Shown: piece by piece, positions 47,091 to 56,925 of the stretch
How positions within the stretch are numbered: position 1 is the stretch's first letter
Layout of the letters: each line of letters begins with the position of its first letter
Source of the DNA: an uncultured Pseudomonadales bacterium
Lineage (GTDB): Bacteria; Pseudomonadota; Gammaproteobacteria; Pseudomonadales; Azotimanducaceae
Assembly (NCBI GenBank): GCA_958296405.1
Contig: OY282519.1
Span: 662,132 to 726,131 of the forward strand
Direction: 5' to 3'
Length of the DNA stretch: 64,000 nt
Made by a program: the position numbers and the translations under genes
Notes under the pieces: model-generated
Database searches by the model: none
Told to the model about the DNA's origin: nothing
The model's input: only the letters and a program-made list of their open reading frames with translations

Positions 47091-48011
47091 TCAGCTGCCA
47101 CGCAGCCGCTCCAGCAAGGCGTCGAGCTCGCCAAGGCTGGCGTACGCGATCACCACCTTGCCCTTGCCCTTGGCGGTGTGCGAAATCGCAACCTGCGCAC
47201 CGAGGCGTTCGGAGAGTTCGCGCGCGAGGCGTTGCGTGTCGGCATCCACCACCGGCACGGACGCTTGGCGCGGCCCGGCCGCGGCCCGGCGCGCCAACTC
47301 CTCTGTTTGCCGAACGGACAAGCCCCGCGCCACCACTTCTCGCGCCAGCGCGTCTTGCTGTGGCGGCGGCAGCGGCAAGAGTGCGCGCGCATGGCCCATT
47401 TCCAACTCGCCGCTCTGAAGCAACTCGCGGGCGCCGTCCGAGAGGTTCAGTAGACGCACCAAATTGGCCACTGCCGGGCGAGATTTGCCCACCGCGTCCG
47501 CGAGTTCCTGCTGCGTCAGCGCGAACTCGTCCAGCAAGCGTTGCAGCCCCTGCGCTTCCTCGAGGGGGTTCAAGTCCTCGCGTTGCATGTTCTCGATGAG
47601 CGCCATGGCCATGGCTTGGCGGTCATCCACGTCGCGGACGAGAGCGGCCACCTGCGATAGCCCAGCCCGTTGCGCGGCGCGCCAACGCCGCTCGCCGGCG
47701 ATCAGCTCATAGCCGCCAAGCGCTCGCGGGCGCACCACCACCGGCTGCATCAGGCCTTGTGTCCGAATGGAAGCGGCGAGCTCTTCAATGCCGGCTTCGT
47801 TGATGGCCAGGCGGGGCTGATGGGGGCTGCGGAAGACTTGATCGACGTCAATGGAGCGCACACCTTCGGCTGCCTCCCCTGCGCTCGCGTCGGCCCCGCC
47901 CTCTTCTAGCCCGCCGGCAGCGGCGGCCGGCGCGTCCGCCCCATGCGCGGGCAAGCTGTCCGTCGCGTCCAGCAGGGCGCTCAGCCCGCGGCTCAGGCGG
48001 CGCCGGCTCAC
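47091..48011 (-). CDS. parB: chromosome partitioning protein ParB
   Basis: ParB binds parS sites near the origin and spreads as a CTP-dependent clamp. The 306-residue protein has the partner-binding N-terminus (RRLSRGLSALLDATDSLP), the CTP-binding region GYELIAGERRWRAAQRAGL, a helix-turn-helix (FALTQQELADAVGKSRPAVA) and the C-terminal dimer domain. The start is GTG at 48009-48011, overlapping the parA stop as GTGA. Two matching parS-like sites lie in recF (58461 and 59088). Confidence 0.96.
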   Translation of the reverse strand: MSRRRLSRGLSALLDATDSLPAHGADAPAAAAGGLEEGGADASAGEAAEGVRSIDVDQVFRSPHQPRLAINEAGIEELAASIRTQGLMQPVVVRPRALGGYELIAGERRWRAAQRAGLSQVAALVRDVDDRQAMAMALIENMQREDLNPLEEAQGLQRLLDEFALTQQELADAVGKSRPAVANLVRLLNLSDGARELLQSGELEMGHARALLPLPPPQQDALAREVVARGLSVRQTEELARRAAAGPRQASVPVVDADTQRLARELSERLGAQVAISHTAKGKGKVVIAYASLGELDALLERLRGS

Positions 48012-48769
48012 GTCGCGCGCGCCCGGCGCAGCAATTCATTCGCCAACGCCATGTAAGCGACGGCGCCGCGACACTGCCGGTCGTACAAGATGGCGGGGGC
48101 GCCGTGGCTCGGCGCCTCGGCCAACCGCACGTTGCGCGGAATGACGGTGCGGAAGACTTGATCGCCGAAGTGTTCGATCAATTCCTTCGAGACCTCCAGC
48201 GTCAAGCCGACGCGCGGGTCGAACATCGTCCGCAGAATGCCTTCTATCCGCAAGGCCCCGTTGCCGTGGTCGCGCACGCCGGCGATGGTGTCCAGCAACG
48301 CCGTCAACCCCTCCAGGGCGTAGTACTCGCACTGCACCGGAACGAGCACGCCGTCGGCGGCCATCAATGCGTTCAAGGTGAGCACGTTGAGCGAGGGCGG
48401 ACAGTCGATGAGCACAAAATCGAAGCGCTGCGCCGCGGCGAGGCGCTCGCGCAGCCGCACCGCTCGGTCTGCGCTCTTCAAGAGCTCGAACTCCACCGCC
48501 GTCAAATCACCGTTGGAAGGCACCACCTGAATGCCGGGGGGGCAAAGCTGCGCCACCACGTCGAGCGATGCCCCGCCAGCGAGCCACTCGTAGGTGGTGG
48601 CCGCCAGCGCGCGCTTGTCGAGGCCGCAGCCGGTGGTGGCGTTGCCCTGCGGGTCTAAATCCACGAGCAAGGTGGATTGCCCCGCGAGCGCGAGCGATGC
48701 GCCGAGATTGACGCTGGTGGTCGTCTTGCCCACGCCACCCTTCTGATTTGCCACCGCGAGAATGCGCAT
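48008..48769 (-). CDS. parA: chromosome partitioning ATPase ParA
   Basis: ParA is a nucleoid-bound ATPase that drives origin segregation with ParB. The 253-residue protein has the deviant Walker A KGGVGKTTTSVNLGASLALA, the switch regions LLVDLDPQGNATTGCGL and VLIDCPPSLNVLTLNALMAA, and length typical for chromosomal ParA (Soj). The ATG at 48767-48769 overlaps the rsmG stop by one base. Confidence 0.96.
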   Translation of the reverse strand: MRILAVANQKGGVGKTTTSVNLGASLALAGQSTLLVDLDPQGNATTGCGLDKRALAATTYEWLAGGASLDVVAQLCPPGIQVVPSNGDLTAVEFELLKSADRAVRLRERLAAAQRFDFVLIDCPPSLNVLTLNALMAADGVLVPVQCEYYALEGLTALLDTIAGVRDHGNGALRIEGILRTMFDPRVGLTLEVSKELIEHFGDQVFRTVIPRNVRLAEAPSHGAPAILYDRQCRGAVAYMALANELLRRARAT

Positions 48770-49338
48770 CAGCGCACCGCCACCGCGGTGATGTGGCGTT
48801 CAGGATGCGCGCCGGCCGCGCCAATCCGTTCACTCGCCAGCGTACACCCGTCTGCGAAGGCCATGGCCTCGAGCGAAGCGTTGGACTGCAGCAGCGCCAT
48901 CCCGCCCGGTTTCAGCAGCCGCCGCGCCAATTGCCACGCGGACTCGGGCGGGGCGACGGCGCGCGCGGTGGCGGCGTCGAACAGCGCCGGCGGGCGATAG
49001 TGCCGCGCATCTTGGTTCACCACGTTGGCGTTGGGCACATCGACTTCCAGCACCGCCTGGCGGAGGAAACGCACCTTCCTTGCGCTCCTTTCAAGCAGCG
49101 TGACGCGCACATCCGGGCGAACGATGGCCAGCGGGATGCCGGGCAGCCCAGCGCCGGAACCGATGTCCACCAACGTCGCGCAGCGCAGCCACGGCAACAG
49201 CGCGAGGCTGTCCTCGATGTGGCGGCCTTCCAAATCATCTAGCTGGCGGCGGCTCACTAGGCGATGCGTCCTGTTCCAGCGGCGCAGCAGCCCGGCATAC
49301 GCATCGAGACGCGCCTTGGTGGTGGCGTCGAGCGTCAC
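48769..49338 (-). CDS. rsmG: 16S rRNA (guanine527-N7)-methyltransferase
   Basis: RsmG methylates G527 of 16S rRNA. The 189-residue protein shows the SAM motif [20 protein letters not shown], the substrate region [20 protein letters not shown]-like [20 protein letters not shown], and [20 protein letters not shown]. The start is GTG at 49336-49338 overlapping the mnmG stop, a conserved gene pair in the mnmG-rsmG-parA-parB order. Confidence 0.95.
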   Translation of the reverse strand: MTLDATTKARLDAYAGLLRRWNRTHRLVSRRQLDDLEGRHIEDSLALLPWLRCATLVDIGSGAGLPGIPLAIVRPDVRVTLLERSARKVRFLRQAVLEVDVPNANVVNQDARHYRPPALFDAATARAVAPPESAWQLARRLLKPGGMALLQSNASLEAMAFADGCTLASERIGAAGAHPERHITAVAVR

Positions 49339-51251
49339 CCGGACTGCTGCAGCGCCTCGCCTTCGCCGGTTGCGCGTTCGCCGCGCTTGGCATGCACCAG
49401 CAACAGCGAGAGCGCGGCCGCGGTGACGCCGGGCACACGGGCGGCCGCGGCGAGCGTGCGCGGGCGGGAGCGGCCGAGCTTCTCCTTGAGCTCGTTGGAG
49501 AGCCCCGCCACGCCGTCGTAGTTCAGCGTGGCTGGCAGCGGAATGCGTTCTTGCGCCTTCACGCGGAGAATCTCGTCGTCTTGCCGTTTGATGTAGCCAT
49601 CATACTTAGCTTGGATTTCAACCTGCGCGAGCGCGTCCGCCGGGGCGCTGGCCAACGCCGGCACCAGCGCCGCCATGTCTGCGGCGCGAACGCCGGGCCG
49701 TTTCAGGCAATCCAGCAAGCGCACGTCTTTGGACACCACCTCGCCACAGCGCTCTGCCAAGCGGCGCGCCAAGCCTCCTTCCGGGGCCACTACCGTGGCG
49801 GCGAGCTGGCGTTGCACCGCGGCGATGGCCTTGCGCTTCGCCTCGAACGCCTGCCAGCGGGCATCGTCCACCAAGCCAAGCGAGCGCCCCACCGGCGTCA
49901 GCCGCAGGTCTGCGTTGTCCTCGCGCAGCCGCAGCCGGTATTCGGCGCGGCTGGTGAACATGCGGTATGGCTCGTCGGCGCCGTGGTTGACAAGGTCGTC
50001 CACCATCACGCCGATGTACGCTTCATGCCGCCCCGGCGTCCACGGCGCCAATCCCGCCGCCTTGCGCGCCGCGTTCAGCCCCGCCAGCAAGCCTTGCGCG
50101 GCGGCTTCCTCGTAGCCGGTGGTGCCGTTGATCTGCCCCGCGAAGTAGAGGTTCTCCACCGCTCGCGTTTCCAGCGAGTGGTGCAGGCCGCGCGGATCGA
50201 AGAAATCGTACTCGATGGCGTAGCCGGGGCGCGTGATGTGGGCGCGCTCAAAGCCCTCGATGCTGCGCACCAGAGCAAGCTGCGCATCGAATGGCAGGCT
50301 GGTGGAAATGCCGTTCGGGTACAGCTCGCCAGCATCGATGCCTTCCGGCTCCACGAAAATCTGGTGCCGCTCACGGTCTGCAAAGCGCACCACCTTGTCT
50401 TCGATGGAGGGGCAATAACGCGGGCCGGTGCCCTGGATGGTGCCGGCATACATCGGCGAGCGGTCCAGCGCACCGAGCACGATGTCTCGGGTTTTGGGGT
50501 TGGTGTGCGTGATGTGGCAGCACACTTGGCGCGGCCGCGGCGCCGCGGCGTCCGTGACGAAGGACATGCTTGGCGGCGGCGCGTCGCCCCACTGCTCCTC
50601 AAGGCCGCTGAAATCCACGCTGGCGGTGGCGATGCGCGGCGGCGTGCCGGTTTTCAGCCGCCCATAGCTGAACGGCAGCGCGCGCAGGCGTTCGGCCAAG
50701 GCGTTCGACGGCGCATCCCCAGCGCGTCCACCGGGATGATTGTCTAGGCCAATGTGAATGCGCCCGCCGAGGAACGTGCCCGTCGTCAACACCACGGAGC
50801 GCCCTTGGAAGGCGAGGCCCATGGCCGTTCGGGCGCCGGTGACGCGCCCGTCGGCGATGTCCAGGTCCACCACCGCTTGCTGGAAGATGTCCAGATTGTC
50901 CGCGCCTTCCAGCAGCCGCCGCATGGCGGCGCGGTAGAGGGCGCGGTCCGCTTGGGCGCGCGTCGCTCGCACCGCCGGGCCTTTGCGCGCGTTCAGCACC
51001 CGGAACTGAATGCCGGCGGCATCCGTCGCCCGTGCCATCGCGCCGCCCAGCGCGTCGACCTCGCGCACCAGGTGGCTCTTGCCGATGCCCCCCACCGCCG
51101 GGTTGCAGGACATCTGGCCCAAGGTGTCGATGTTCTGCGTCAACAACAGCGTCGCCGCGCCCAGCCGCGCCGCGGCCAAGGCGGCTTCCGCGCCAGCGTG
51201 GCCGCCGCCGATCACGATGACGTCGTAGGTTTTGTCGTATCGCATGGCCAT
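49335..51251 (-). CDS. mnmG: tRNA uridine-5-carboxymethylaminomethyl modification enzyme MnmG
   Basis: MnmG uses FAD and methylene-tetrahydrofolate with MnmE to modify uridine 34 of certain tRNAs. The approximately 638-residue protein begins [20 protein letters not shown] (FAD site), then [35 protein letters not shown] and [12 protein letters not shown], and ends with the helical C-terminal domain. AGGG lies eight bases before the ATG at 51249-51251; ATG 51243-51245 is an alternative. It lies between mnmE and rsmG. Confidence 0.96.
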   Translation of the reverse strand: MAMRYDKTYDVIVIGGGHAGAEAALAAARLGAATLLLTQNIDTLGQMSCNPAVGGIGKSHLVREVDALGGAMARATDAAGIQFRVLNARKGPAVRATRAQADRALYRAAMRRLLEGADNLDIFQQAVVDLDIADGRVTGARTAMGLAFQGRSVVLTTGTFLGGRIHIGLDNHPGGRAGDAPSNALAERLRALPFSYGRLKTGTPPRIATASVDFSGLEEQWGDAPPPSMSFVTDAAAPRPRQVCCHITHTNPKTRDIVLGALDRSPMYAGTIQGTGPRYCPSIEDKVVRFADRERHQIFVEPEGIDAGELYPNGISTSLPFDAQLALVRSIEGFERAHITRPGYAIEYDFFDPRGLHHSLETRAVENLYFAGQINGTTGYEEAAAQGLLAGLNAARKAAGLAPWTPGRHEAYIGVMVDDLVNHGADEPYRMFTSRAEYRLRLREDNADLRLTPVGRSLGLVDDARWQAFEAKRKAIAAVQRQLAATVVAPEGGLARRLAERCGEVVSKDVRLLDCLKRPGVRAADMAALVPALASAPADALAQVEIQAKYDGYIKRQDDEILRVKAQERIPLPATLNYDGVAGLSNELKEKLGRSRPRTLAAAARVPGVTAAALSLLLVHAKRGERATGEGEALQQSG

Positions 51252-51276
51252 GCGCGCAGCCCTATGAGCGGGAAGC

Positions 51277-52584
51277 CTATTTCCCGATGCAGAACGTGGC
51301 AAAGATCTCGCCGAGCAGGTGTTCCGTGGTGGTTTCGCCAACGATGGCACCGAGTGCGCCTTGGGCGCAGCGCAGCTCCTCGGCAAGCAGCTCGCCCTCT
51401 TCGGCGCCAAGACGGTCAGCCGCCCGCCGCAATGCGGCGCCGGCATCCCGCAAGCCTTCCACATGGCGCCGACGCGCCGTGAACGTGCCTTCTCCCGCAT
51501 TGTAGCCGGCTGCCGCTTTGAGTGTCGCCACCAAGTCCTCAAGGCCATCGCCGGTGGCGGCGGAAACGCGCACGGCTCTCGGCGCCAGCGCTCCAGCGGG
51601 GCGGCCACTCAAATCGGCTTTGTTGCACACGAGAACTTCACTGTCGGCCGGCGTTGCCGGGTGCGCGCAGCGGCGATCATCCAAAACGCGCAACACGATG
51701 TCTGCGGTCGCCATGGCCTGTTTCGTCCGCGCCACGCCTTCGGCTTCGATCGCGTCCGCGGCGTCACGCAGCCCGGCGGTGTCGACCAGCCGCACCAGCA
51801 GGCCATCGAGATCGAGATCGGCCGTCAACGCATCGCGGGTGGTGCCCGGAACCGGCGTGACGATGGCCCGGTCTTCCCCCGCCAATCTATTGAATAAACT
51901 GGATTTCCCGACGTTTGGCTCACCGACGAGCACGGCCTTCGCGCCGTCTTTCAGCAACGCCCCGTGGCGCGCTTCACGCAGCAGCGCATCCAGTTCGTCG
52001 GCAAGGCCGGCGAGACGCGCCCCCACATCCGATTCAGACAGGAAATCGATGTCCTCATCGGCGAAATCGATGGCGCCTTCGCAGAAGACGCGCAGTTGCA
52101 GCACGCCTTGATCCAGCGCTTGGACGCGCTTCGAGAACGCGCCTTGCAGGGAACGCGCCGCGGCGCGGGCGCTGGAGCGGGTGGCGCTGTCGATGAGGTC
52201 TGCCACCGCTTCGGCGCGGGCGAGATCAATCTTGTCGTTCAGAAAGGCGCGTTCGGTGAACTCGCCGGGACGCGCGCGCCGCGCCCCCAACGCCAACACG
52301 CGCTCCAGCAGCATCTCAAGCACCACCGGGCCGCCGTGGCCCTGCAGCTCCAACACATCTTCGCCCGTGAAGGAGCGCGGCGCGGCGTAGAAGATGGCGA
52401 CGCCTTCGTCGATGGCCTCGCCTTGTGCGCCGCGGAACGCGCGATACGCAGCCCGCCGCGGTTGCAACGAGGCGCCAAGCATCGCCGTGCCGATGGCCGC
52501 GGCTTCCGGCCCTGAAACGCGCACCACCCCGATGCCGCCACGCCCCGGAGGGGTCGCCACGGCGGCGATGGTGTCTGCCGTCAG
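51277..52584 (-). CDS. mnmE: tRNA modification GTPase MnmE, apparent CTG start
   Basis: MnmE (TrmE) works with MnmG on tRNA wobble uridine. The product shows [15 protein letters not shown], the helical domain, the G domain ([48 protein letters not shown]) and the diagnostic C-terminal FCIGK. The conserved N-terminal ADTIAA lies after yidC's stop with no ATG, GTG or TTG in a suitable place. The fitting start is CTG at 52582-52584 in a CTGA overlap with the yidC stop. GTG at 52560 would remove conserved residues, and upstream starts would lie deep inside yidC. Confidence 0.93.
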   Translation of the reverse strand: MTADTIAAVATPPGRGGIGVVRVSGPEAAAIGTAMLGASLQPRRAAYRAFRGAQGEAIDEGVAIFYAAPRSFTGEDVLELQGHGGPVVLEMLLERVLALGARRARPGEFTERAFLNDKIDLARAEAVADLIDSATRSSARAAARSLQGAFSKRVQALDQGVLQLRVFCEGAIDFADEDIDFLSESDVGARLAGLADELDALLREARHGALLKDGAKAVLVGEPNVGKSSLFNRLAGEDRAIVTPVPGTTRDALTADLDLDGLLVRLVDTAGLRDAADAIEAEGVARTKQAMATADIVLRVLDDRRCAHPATPADSEVLVCNKADLSGRPAGALAPRAVRVSAATGDGLEDLVATLKAAAGYNAGEGTFTARRRHVEGLRDAGAALRRAADRLGAEEGELLAEELRCAQGALGAIVGETTTEHLLGEIFATFCIGK

Positions 52585-54293
52585 GCGCGGGCCCCGGCGG
52601 TGTCCATCTTCTCGATCCGATAAGTGATGAACCACTGCTGCGCCATCGAGAGGAGGTTGTTGATGAGCCAATAGAGCACGAGGCCAGCCGGGAAGAACAG
52701 GAACAGCACCGTGAACATGATGGGCATCATCTTCATGATGCGCGCCTGCATCGGGTCTGGCATCGGCGGGTTGAGAAGCTGCTGGCCGTACATCGCCACG
52801 CCCATGAGGATCGGCAGCACGAAGAACGGGTCCATCGCGGCTAAATCGTTGATCCAGCCGAAGAACGGCGCTTGCCGCAGTTCCACGCTCTCGTAGAGCA
52901 CCCAGTAGAGCGCGATGAACACCGGCATCTGCAGCAGCATCGGCAGGCAGCCGCCGAGCGGGTTGGCCTTCTCCTTGCGATACAGCTCCATCATCTCCTG
53001 CGAGAGCTTCTGCTTGTCTCCAGCGTGGCGCTCCTGCAGTTTCTTCATTTGCGGGGTGAGTTTGCGCATCTTAGCCATGGAGCGGTAGCTCGCCGCGGAC
53101 AGCGGATACAGCACCAGCTTGACGGCGAACGTCATCAGGATGATCGCCACGCCCCAGTTGGCGATGAAGGAATGGATGATCTCCAGCAGGCGGAACAACG
53201 GCACCGCCAGCCACCACAGGAAGCCGTAGTCCACCGTGAGGTTGAGATTGGGCGCGATCTCTTCCAAACGCTGTTGATCCTTGGGGCCGGCGTAGAACCC
53301 GGCCTTGGCTTGGCCGCGGCCGCCCGGCGATACCTCGAAGGCGGGCGCGGTGAAGCCGACGATGTAGGTGCCGTCGCCACGCCGGTTCGGATAGCCGTAG
53401 AAATGGTTGACCGCGCCTTTTTCGCCAACCCACGCGCTCAGGAAGTAGTGCTGCAGCACGGCAATCCAGCCGCCCGGCACTTCGTAGCGGAACTCTTCGT
53501 CGTCGAGATCCTCGAAATCCACCTTCTCGTAGCGGCTCTCCGGCGTGGTGAGGGCGGCGCCCAAGTAGGGGCGCGGGCCCAAGCTGATGCCCTCGGCGGA
53601 TTCCGGCACGGACGCATCGCGCTTGATCTGGGCGAAGAGGTTCGCTGAGAACGGCTCGCTGCGCCCGTTCTCGACGAGGTACTCGAGGCCGACGTAGTAA
53701 TCCTCCGGCTCGAAGCGGAAGATTTTCTCGACGACGACGCCGGCGTCCTCAAAGCGCAGCGTCACCTCGCCCGGCTCATCCATGAAGCGATACGCCGCCT
53801 GTGAAGACCGGAAGAGCGGGCGTTCCCCTTGGGCGTCTGGGCCATCTCGCCCCACCAGCCCGCTCTGCGCGACGTAGGTATGGCCGGGGCGGCGATCAAG
53901 CAGCACAAAGGGGATGTCTGGCTGCTCCAAGCTCACGGGGTAGCGCGGCAGGCGCACACCCACAATGTCGCCGCCGAGGGGGTCAATCCAGACGCTCAAG
54001 GCGCGCGTCTCGACGGTGATCAACCGATCTGTCTGCACCGTCGCCAGCGTTTCGCGCTGCGGGCTGCCCGTTTGCATGGCCGGCGCTTCTGGCACCTCGG
54101 TGGGCACGTCCTGCCCGGTGGGCATCTCGACAGGCGGCGGCGCATCGTCCAGAGGATTCCCGGCGGCGACCGGCGGCGTGGTGCGCTCGGCGGGGCGGCT
54201 GCCGTAGTCCTCTTGCCACGCCAGCATCAGGAGGTATCCCGTGGCGATGAGCGCCACGATCAGCACGATGCGTTGAATCTCGGCAGACGGCAT
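52581..54293 (-). CDS. yidC: membrane protein insertase YidC
   Basis: YidC inserts and folds inner-membrane proteins, such as the c subunit encoded nearby. The 570-residue protein has an N-terminal helix (RIVLIVALIATGYLLMLAWQ), a large periplasmic domain, and the conserved core with PLFRLLEIIHSFIANWGVAI, MRKLTPQMKKLQERHAGDKQ, NPLGGCLPMLLQMPVFIALY and the final two helices. The length is Gram-negative type. Standard position after yidD. Confidence 0.97.
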   Translation of the reverse strand: MPSAEIQRIVLIVALIATGYLLMLAWQEDYGSRPAERTTPPVAAGNPLDDAPPPVEMPTGQDVPTEVPEAPAMQTGSPQRETLATVQTDRLITVETRALSVWIDPLGGDIVGVRLPRYPVSLEQPDIPFVLLDRRPGHTYVAQSGLVGRDGPDAQGERPLFRSSQAAYRFMDEPGEVTLRFEDAGVVVEKIFRFEPEDYYVGLEYLVENGRSEPFSANLFAQIKRDASVPESAEGISLGPRPYLGAALTTPESRYEKVDFEDLDDEEFRYEVPGGWIAVLQHYFLSAWVGEKGAVNHFYGYPNRRGDGTYIVGFTAPAFEVSPGGRGQAKAGFYAGPKDQQRLEEIAPNLNLTVDYGFLWWLAVPLFRLLEIIHSFIANWGVAIILMTFAVKLVLYPLSAASYRSMAKMRKLTPQMKKLQERHAGDKQKLSQEMMELYRKEKANPLGGCLPMLLQMPVFIALYWVLYESVELRQAPFFGWINDLAAMDPFFVLPILMGVAMYGQQLLNPPMPDPMQARIMKMMPIMFTVLFLFFPAGLVLYWLINNLLSMAQQWFITYRIEKMDTAGARA

Positions 54294-54296
54294 GGG

Positions 54297-54608
54297 CTAG
54301 TCCGTTGCGCCAGCGTGCGCCGCTTGCGTTTTGGCCAGACTAGATGCGCGCGGGGCAGCGCCCTTCGCAAGAGTGGTTTGAGGAACCGGATCGAACCCAC
54401 CGTCTCGCCACGGATGGCAGCGGCCGAGCCGCTTCAGCGCCAACCACCCGCCGCGGCCGACGCCGTGGCACTCGATGGCCTCCACTGCATACGCGGAGCA
54501 GCTTGGCCAATAGCGGCAACTGCTTGGCAGCCAAGGGCTCAGCGCCACGCGGTAGAGCCGAATCGGCGCCGTGGCGATGCGCCTAGCGCCGCGCCCAACA
54601 GCAGCCAC
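54297..54608 (-). CDS. yidD: membrane protein insertion efficiency factor YidD
   Basis: YidD is a small protein that assists YidC. The 103-residue product shows [40 protein letters not shown] and [19 protein letters not shown], the full conserved core with three cysteines. The C-terminal 25 residues are an extension compared with E. coli (85 residues). The likely start is GTG at 54606-54608, one base after the rnpA stop. It lies in the order rpmH-rnpA-yidD-yidC. Confidence 0.93.
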   Translation of the reverse strand: MAAVGRGARRIATAPIRLYRVALSPWLPSSCRYWPSCSAYAVEAIECHGVGRGGWLALKRLGRCHPWRDGGFDPVPQTTLAKGAAPRASSLAKTQAAHAGATD

Positions 54609-54609
54609 G

Positions 54610-54945
54610 CTAGCGCTCACTGAGCTTCGCCCAGAGTTCGTCGGCCGCTGCGCGCACGTTGTGCCCTCCATCCACGGTGATCACAAAGTCGCTCGGCGGC
54701 AAGCGACACCGCGCCAGCCGGAACGATTCCCGCACCATTCGTTTGGCCCGGTTGCGATCAACGGCGCGGCGCAGCGACCGCTTCGGCGCGACAACGCCGA
54801 GGCGGGCAAAGCCTTGGTCGTTGGGCTTGGCCAATAAACGCAGCGGCGGCGAGCGCAGCCGAATCGTTGGCGTGGCGAACGCCGCATCGAAATCACACTT
54901 GCGGGTGAGCCGCGCCGAAGCTGGAAATGCATGGCCAGCGCCCAT
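54610..54945 (-). CDS. rnpA: ribonuclease P protein component
   Basis: The protein part of RNase P helps cleave 5' leaders of pre-tRNAs. The 111-residue product has [13 protein letters not shown] at the N-terminus and the basic signature [20 protein letters not shown]. It lies 12 bases after rpmH. Nothing unusual was seen. Confidence 0.95.
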   Translation of the reverse strand: MGAGHAFPASARLTRKCDFDAAFATPTIRLRSPPLRLLAKPNDQGFARLGVVAPKRSLRRAVDRNRAKRMVRESFRLARCRLPPSDFVITVDGGHNVRAAADELWAKLSER

Positions 54946-54957
54946 GCGAGACGCCGT

Positions 54958-55092
54958 TCAAACCGTCAGGCGCTTTCTGCCTTTCGCCCGCCTTGCGTTC
55001 AGCACACGCCGACCGCCCTTGGAGGACATCCGGGCGCGAAATCCGTGGGTGCGCTTGCGCTTGAGCACACTGGGCTGATATGTCCGCTTCAT
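54958..55092 (-). CDS. rpmH: 50S ribosomal protein L34
   Basis: The 44-residue protein reads [20 protein letters not shown] followed by [20 protein letters not shown], the standard L34. The start is the ATG at 55090-55092. It is the first gene of the leftward rpmH-rnpA-yidD-yidC unit and borders the origin region. Confidence 0.97.
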   Translation of the reverse strand: MKRTYQPSVLKRKRTHGFRARMSSKGGRRVLNARRAKGRKRLTV

Positions 55093-55261
55093 GGCGCGTC
55101 CCCGCTTCGCAAGGATGCGGATTCTACCGGATTCGACGGCTCGCCTGTCAATCTGGGGAATGGGGCGACGACGGTGGCGGCATGAGCCGCTTGCGCCGAC
55201 CACACCGCAAGAAAAAGGGATCTATAGAGAGTGCATGGTTGTTGTTAGCACCGTCGCGTCC

Positions 55262-55270
55262 TGTGGATAA
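55262..55270 (-). promoter_or_regulatory. DnaA box
   Basis: TGTGGATAA is the exact complement of the consensus TTATCCACA. Confidence 0.85.
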
Positions 55271-55274
55271 GGGC

Positions 55275-55308
55275 GATGTCTCACACGCATGGTGGGGGAT
55301 GTCTCACA
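55275..55308. repeat. direct repeat in the origin region
   Basis: GATGTCTCACA occurs at 55275-55285 and 55298-55308, 23 bases apart, about two helical turns. It could be a protein-binding pair; none is known to me. Confidence 0.6.
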
Positions 55309-55386
55309 TCGCAAGGGGTGAATATCGCGTGGCTAAACGATGCACAGCTTGTCACGCGGGGCTGCCTCCGGCGACGCTATTCTGAT

Positions 55387-55395
55387 TTATCCACA
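55387..55395 (+). promoter_or_regulatory. DnaA box
   Basis: TTATCCACA is an exact match to the consensus, 200 bases before the dnaA start. Confidence 0.85.
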
Positions 55396-55591
55396 GTTTG
55401 CTCACTTTGGGTCAACAGAATAGGCATTTTGCGGGGTTTGCTCGGCTTTCGGGGGCTGGCGCGAGTCGGCGTTATAAGAGATTGATTTACAACGTGAAAA
55501 GAGCGATCCTCGATTTTTCCGTGCAGGCTTGGCGGCAACATGCATAGAATGGCCTCAAGAACGTGCCGTCGTTGCTTGGGGGAGTGGCAGA

Positions 55592-56884
55592 GTGGTGTGG
55601 GAGGAGTGTGTCGGCCGCTTGGAGAAAGAGCTCTCGGTTCAGGACTACACCACTTGGATTCGCCCGCTGCAGGTGCGCAATGACGGCGCAAGCTTGGTCA
55701 TCCTCGCCCCCAACAACTATGTGCTGAAGCACGTTCGGGCTAACTTCATCGGCCGCATTCGGGAACTGCTGAACCTGTACGGCGACGTCTCCGATGTGGA
55801 ACTTGGCGTGGGCAGCCGCGGCAAGGAGCCGAAACAGCCAAAGCGCGTTGAGGGGCGGCGACGCCTAGGCCGGTTGAACGCAGCATTCACCTTCGACGCG
55901 TTCGTAGAGGGCCGCTGCAACGAGATGGGGCGCGCCGCGGCGCTGCAGGTCGCGAATGACCCGGGCAATGGCTTCTGCCCGTTGGCGCTGTACGGCAGCA
56001 CGGGGCTTGGCAAGACGCACCTGATGCATGCCATCGGCAACGAAGTGTTGCGCTGCCGGCCCAAGGCCAAGGTTTGGTACATCCACTCGCAGCAGTTCGT
56101 GAAAGATTTTGTGAACGCGCTCCGCGAGAAGGCGATGCCAAGGTTCGAGCAGCGCTACCGAAAGCTCGACGTGCTGCTCATTGACGATGTGCAGTTCTTC
56201 GCTAAAACCGAGCAATCTCAAGATGAGTTCTTTAATGTTTTCAACTCGTTAGAGCAGAACGGGCACCAATTGGTGCTCACTTGCGACCGGTATCCGAAAG
56301 AGGTGAGGGGGCTGGAGGAACGCTTGAAGTCTCGGTTTTTGAGCGGCCTTTCGGTGGAGCTGGACGTGCCGGACTTGGAAACTGGGGCGGCCATTCTGCT
56401 CACGAAGGCGGAAGCCGAGGGCGTTAACTTGGACGAGGACATGGCCGTTTACTTGGCCGAGCGCATCCGCTCGAATGTGCGCGAGCTGGAGGGGGCGCTG
56501 CAGCGCATCAAGGCGCATGTCCAGTTCACGGGCGCCGAGGTCAACCAAGCGATGGTGGACGAGTTGCTGCGCGACATCTTCGCCGCGCACTACCGGCAAG
56601 TGAGCATGGAGCAGATCCAATCTGTGGTGGCGGAGTACTACAACTTGCCCAAGGCGGATCTCCTCGGGCGGCGTCGCAGCCGCTCCGTGGCGCGCCCGCG
56701 GCAGATGGCCATGGCGTTGGCGAAGGGCCTCACCGCCCACTCGTTGCCGGAGATTGGCCGCGGATTCGGCGGCCGAGATCACACGACGGTGCTGCACGCA
56801 TCCAATAGAATCAAGGAGCTCCGCACCAGCAACGCCGAGGTGGACAAGGATTACCTGAACCTCAAGCGCCAACTGGAGCGCTGA
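55592..56884 (+). CDS. dnaA: chromosomal replication initiator DnaA
   Basis: DnaA binds boxes at oriC, opens the duplex and loads the helicase; it also regulates its own gene. The 430-residue protein has domain I (VWEECVGRLEKELSVQDYTT), a very short linker, the AAA+ domain (Walker A GSTGLGKT at 135-142, LLIDDVQFFAKTEQSQDEFF) and the DNA-binding signature FGGRDHTTVLHA. The start is GTG at 55592 with GGGGGAG before it, matching the family N-terminus; an upstream ATG at 55529 lies in the origin region and is less likely. Confidence 0.96.
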   Translation: MVWEECVGRLEKELSVQDYTTWIRPLQVRNDGASLVILAPNNYVLKHVRANFIGRIRELLNLYGDVSDVELGVGSRGKEPKQPKRVEGRRRLGRLNAAFTFDAFVEGRCNEMGRAAALQVANDPGNGFCPLALYGSTGLGKTHLMHAIGNEVLRCRPKAKVWYIHSQQFVKDFVNALREKAMPRFEQRYRKLDVLLIDDVQFFAKTEQSQDEFFNVFNSLEQNGHQLVLTCDRYPKEVRGLEERLKSRFLSGLSVELDVPDLETGAAILLTKAEAEGVNLDEDMAVYLAERIRSNVRELEGALQRIKAHVQFTGAEVNQAMVDELLRDIFAAHYRQVSMEQIQSVVAEYYNLPKADLLGRRRSRSVARPRQMAMALAKGLTAHSLPEIGRGFGGRDHTTVLHASNRIKELRTSNAEVDKDYLNLKRQLER

Positions 56885-56925
56885 GTCGCGGGTGTGAAGG
56901 GAAGGGCAAAACGGGTGACGGCAAG

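Larger units (their letters stand above)
55093..55591. other. oriC: probable origin of replication (oriC) and dnaA promoter region
   Basis: The 499-base gap between rpmH and dnaA is the usual place of oriC in Pseudomonas-type Gammaproteobacteria. It holds two perfect DnaA boxes in opposite orientation (55262-55270 and 55387-55395), a direct repeat GATGTCTCACA (55275-55285 and 55298-55308), and relatively AT-rich stretches around 55376-55430 and 55470-55520 that could unwind. The promoters for rpmH and dnaA must also lie here. There is no protein gene. Confidence 0.75.

Noticed and set aside
55376-55500. A definite dnaA promoter in the AT-rich part of the origin region
   Set aside because: A TATAAG at 55473-55478 is visible, but no -35 at proper spacing was found.
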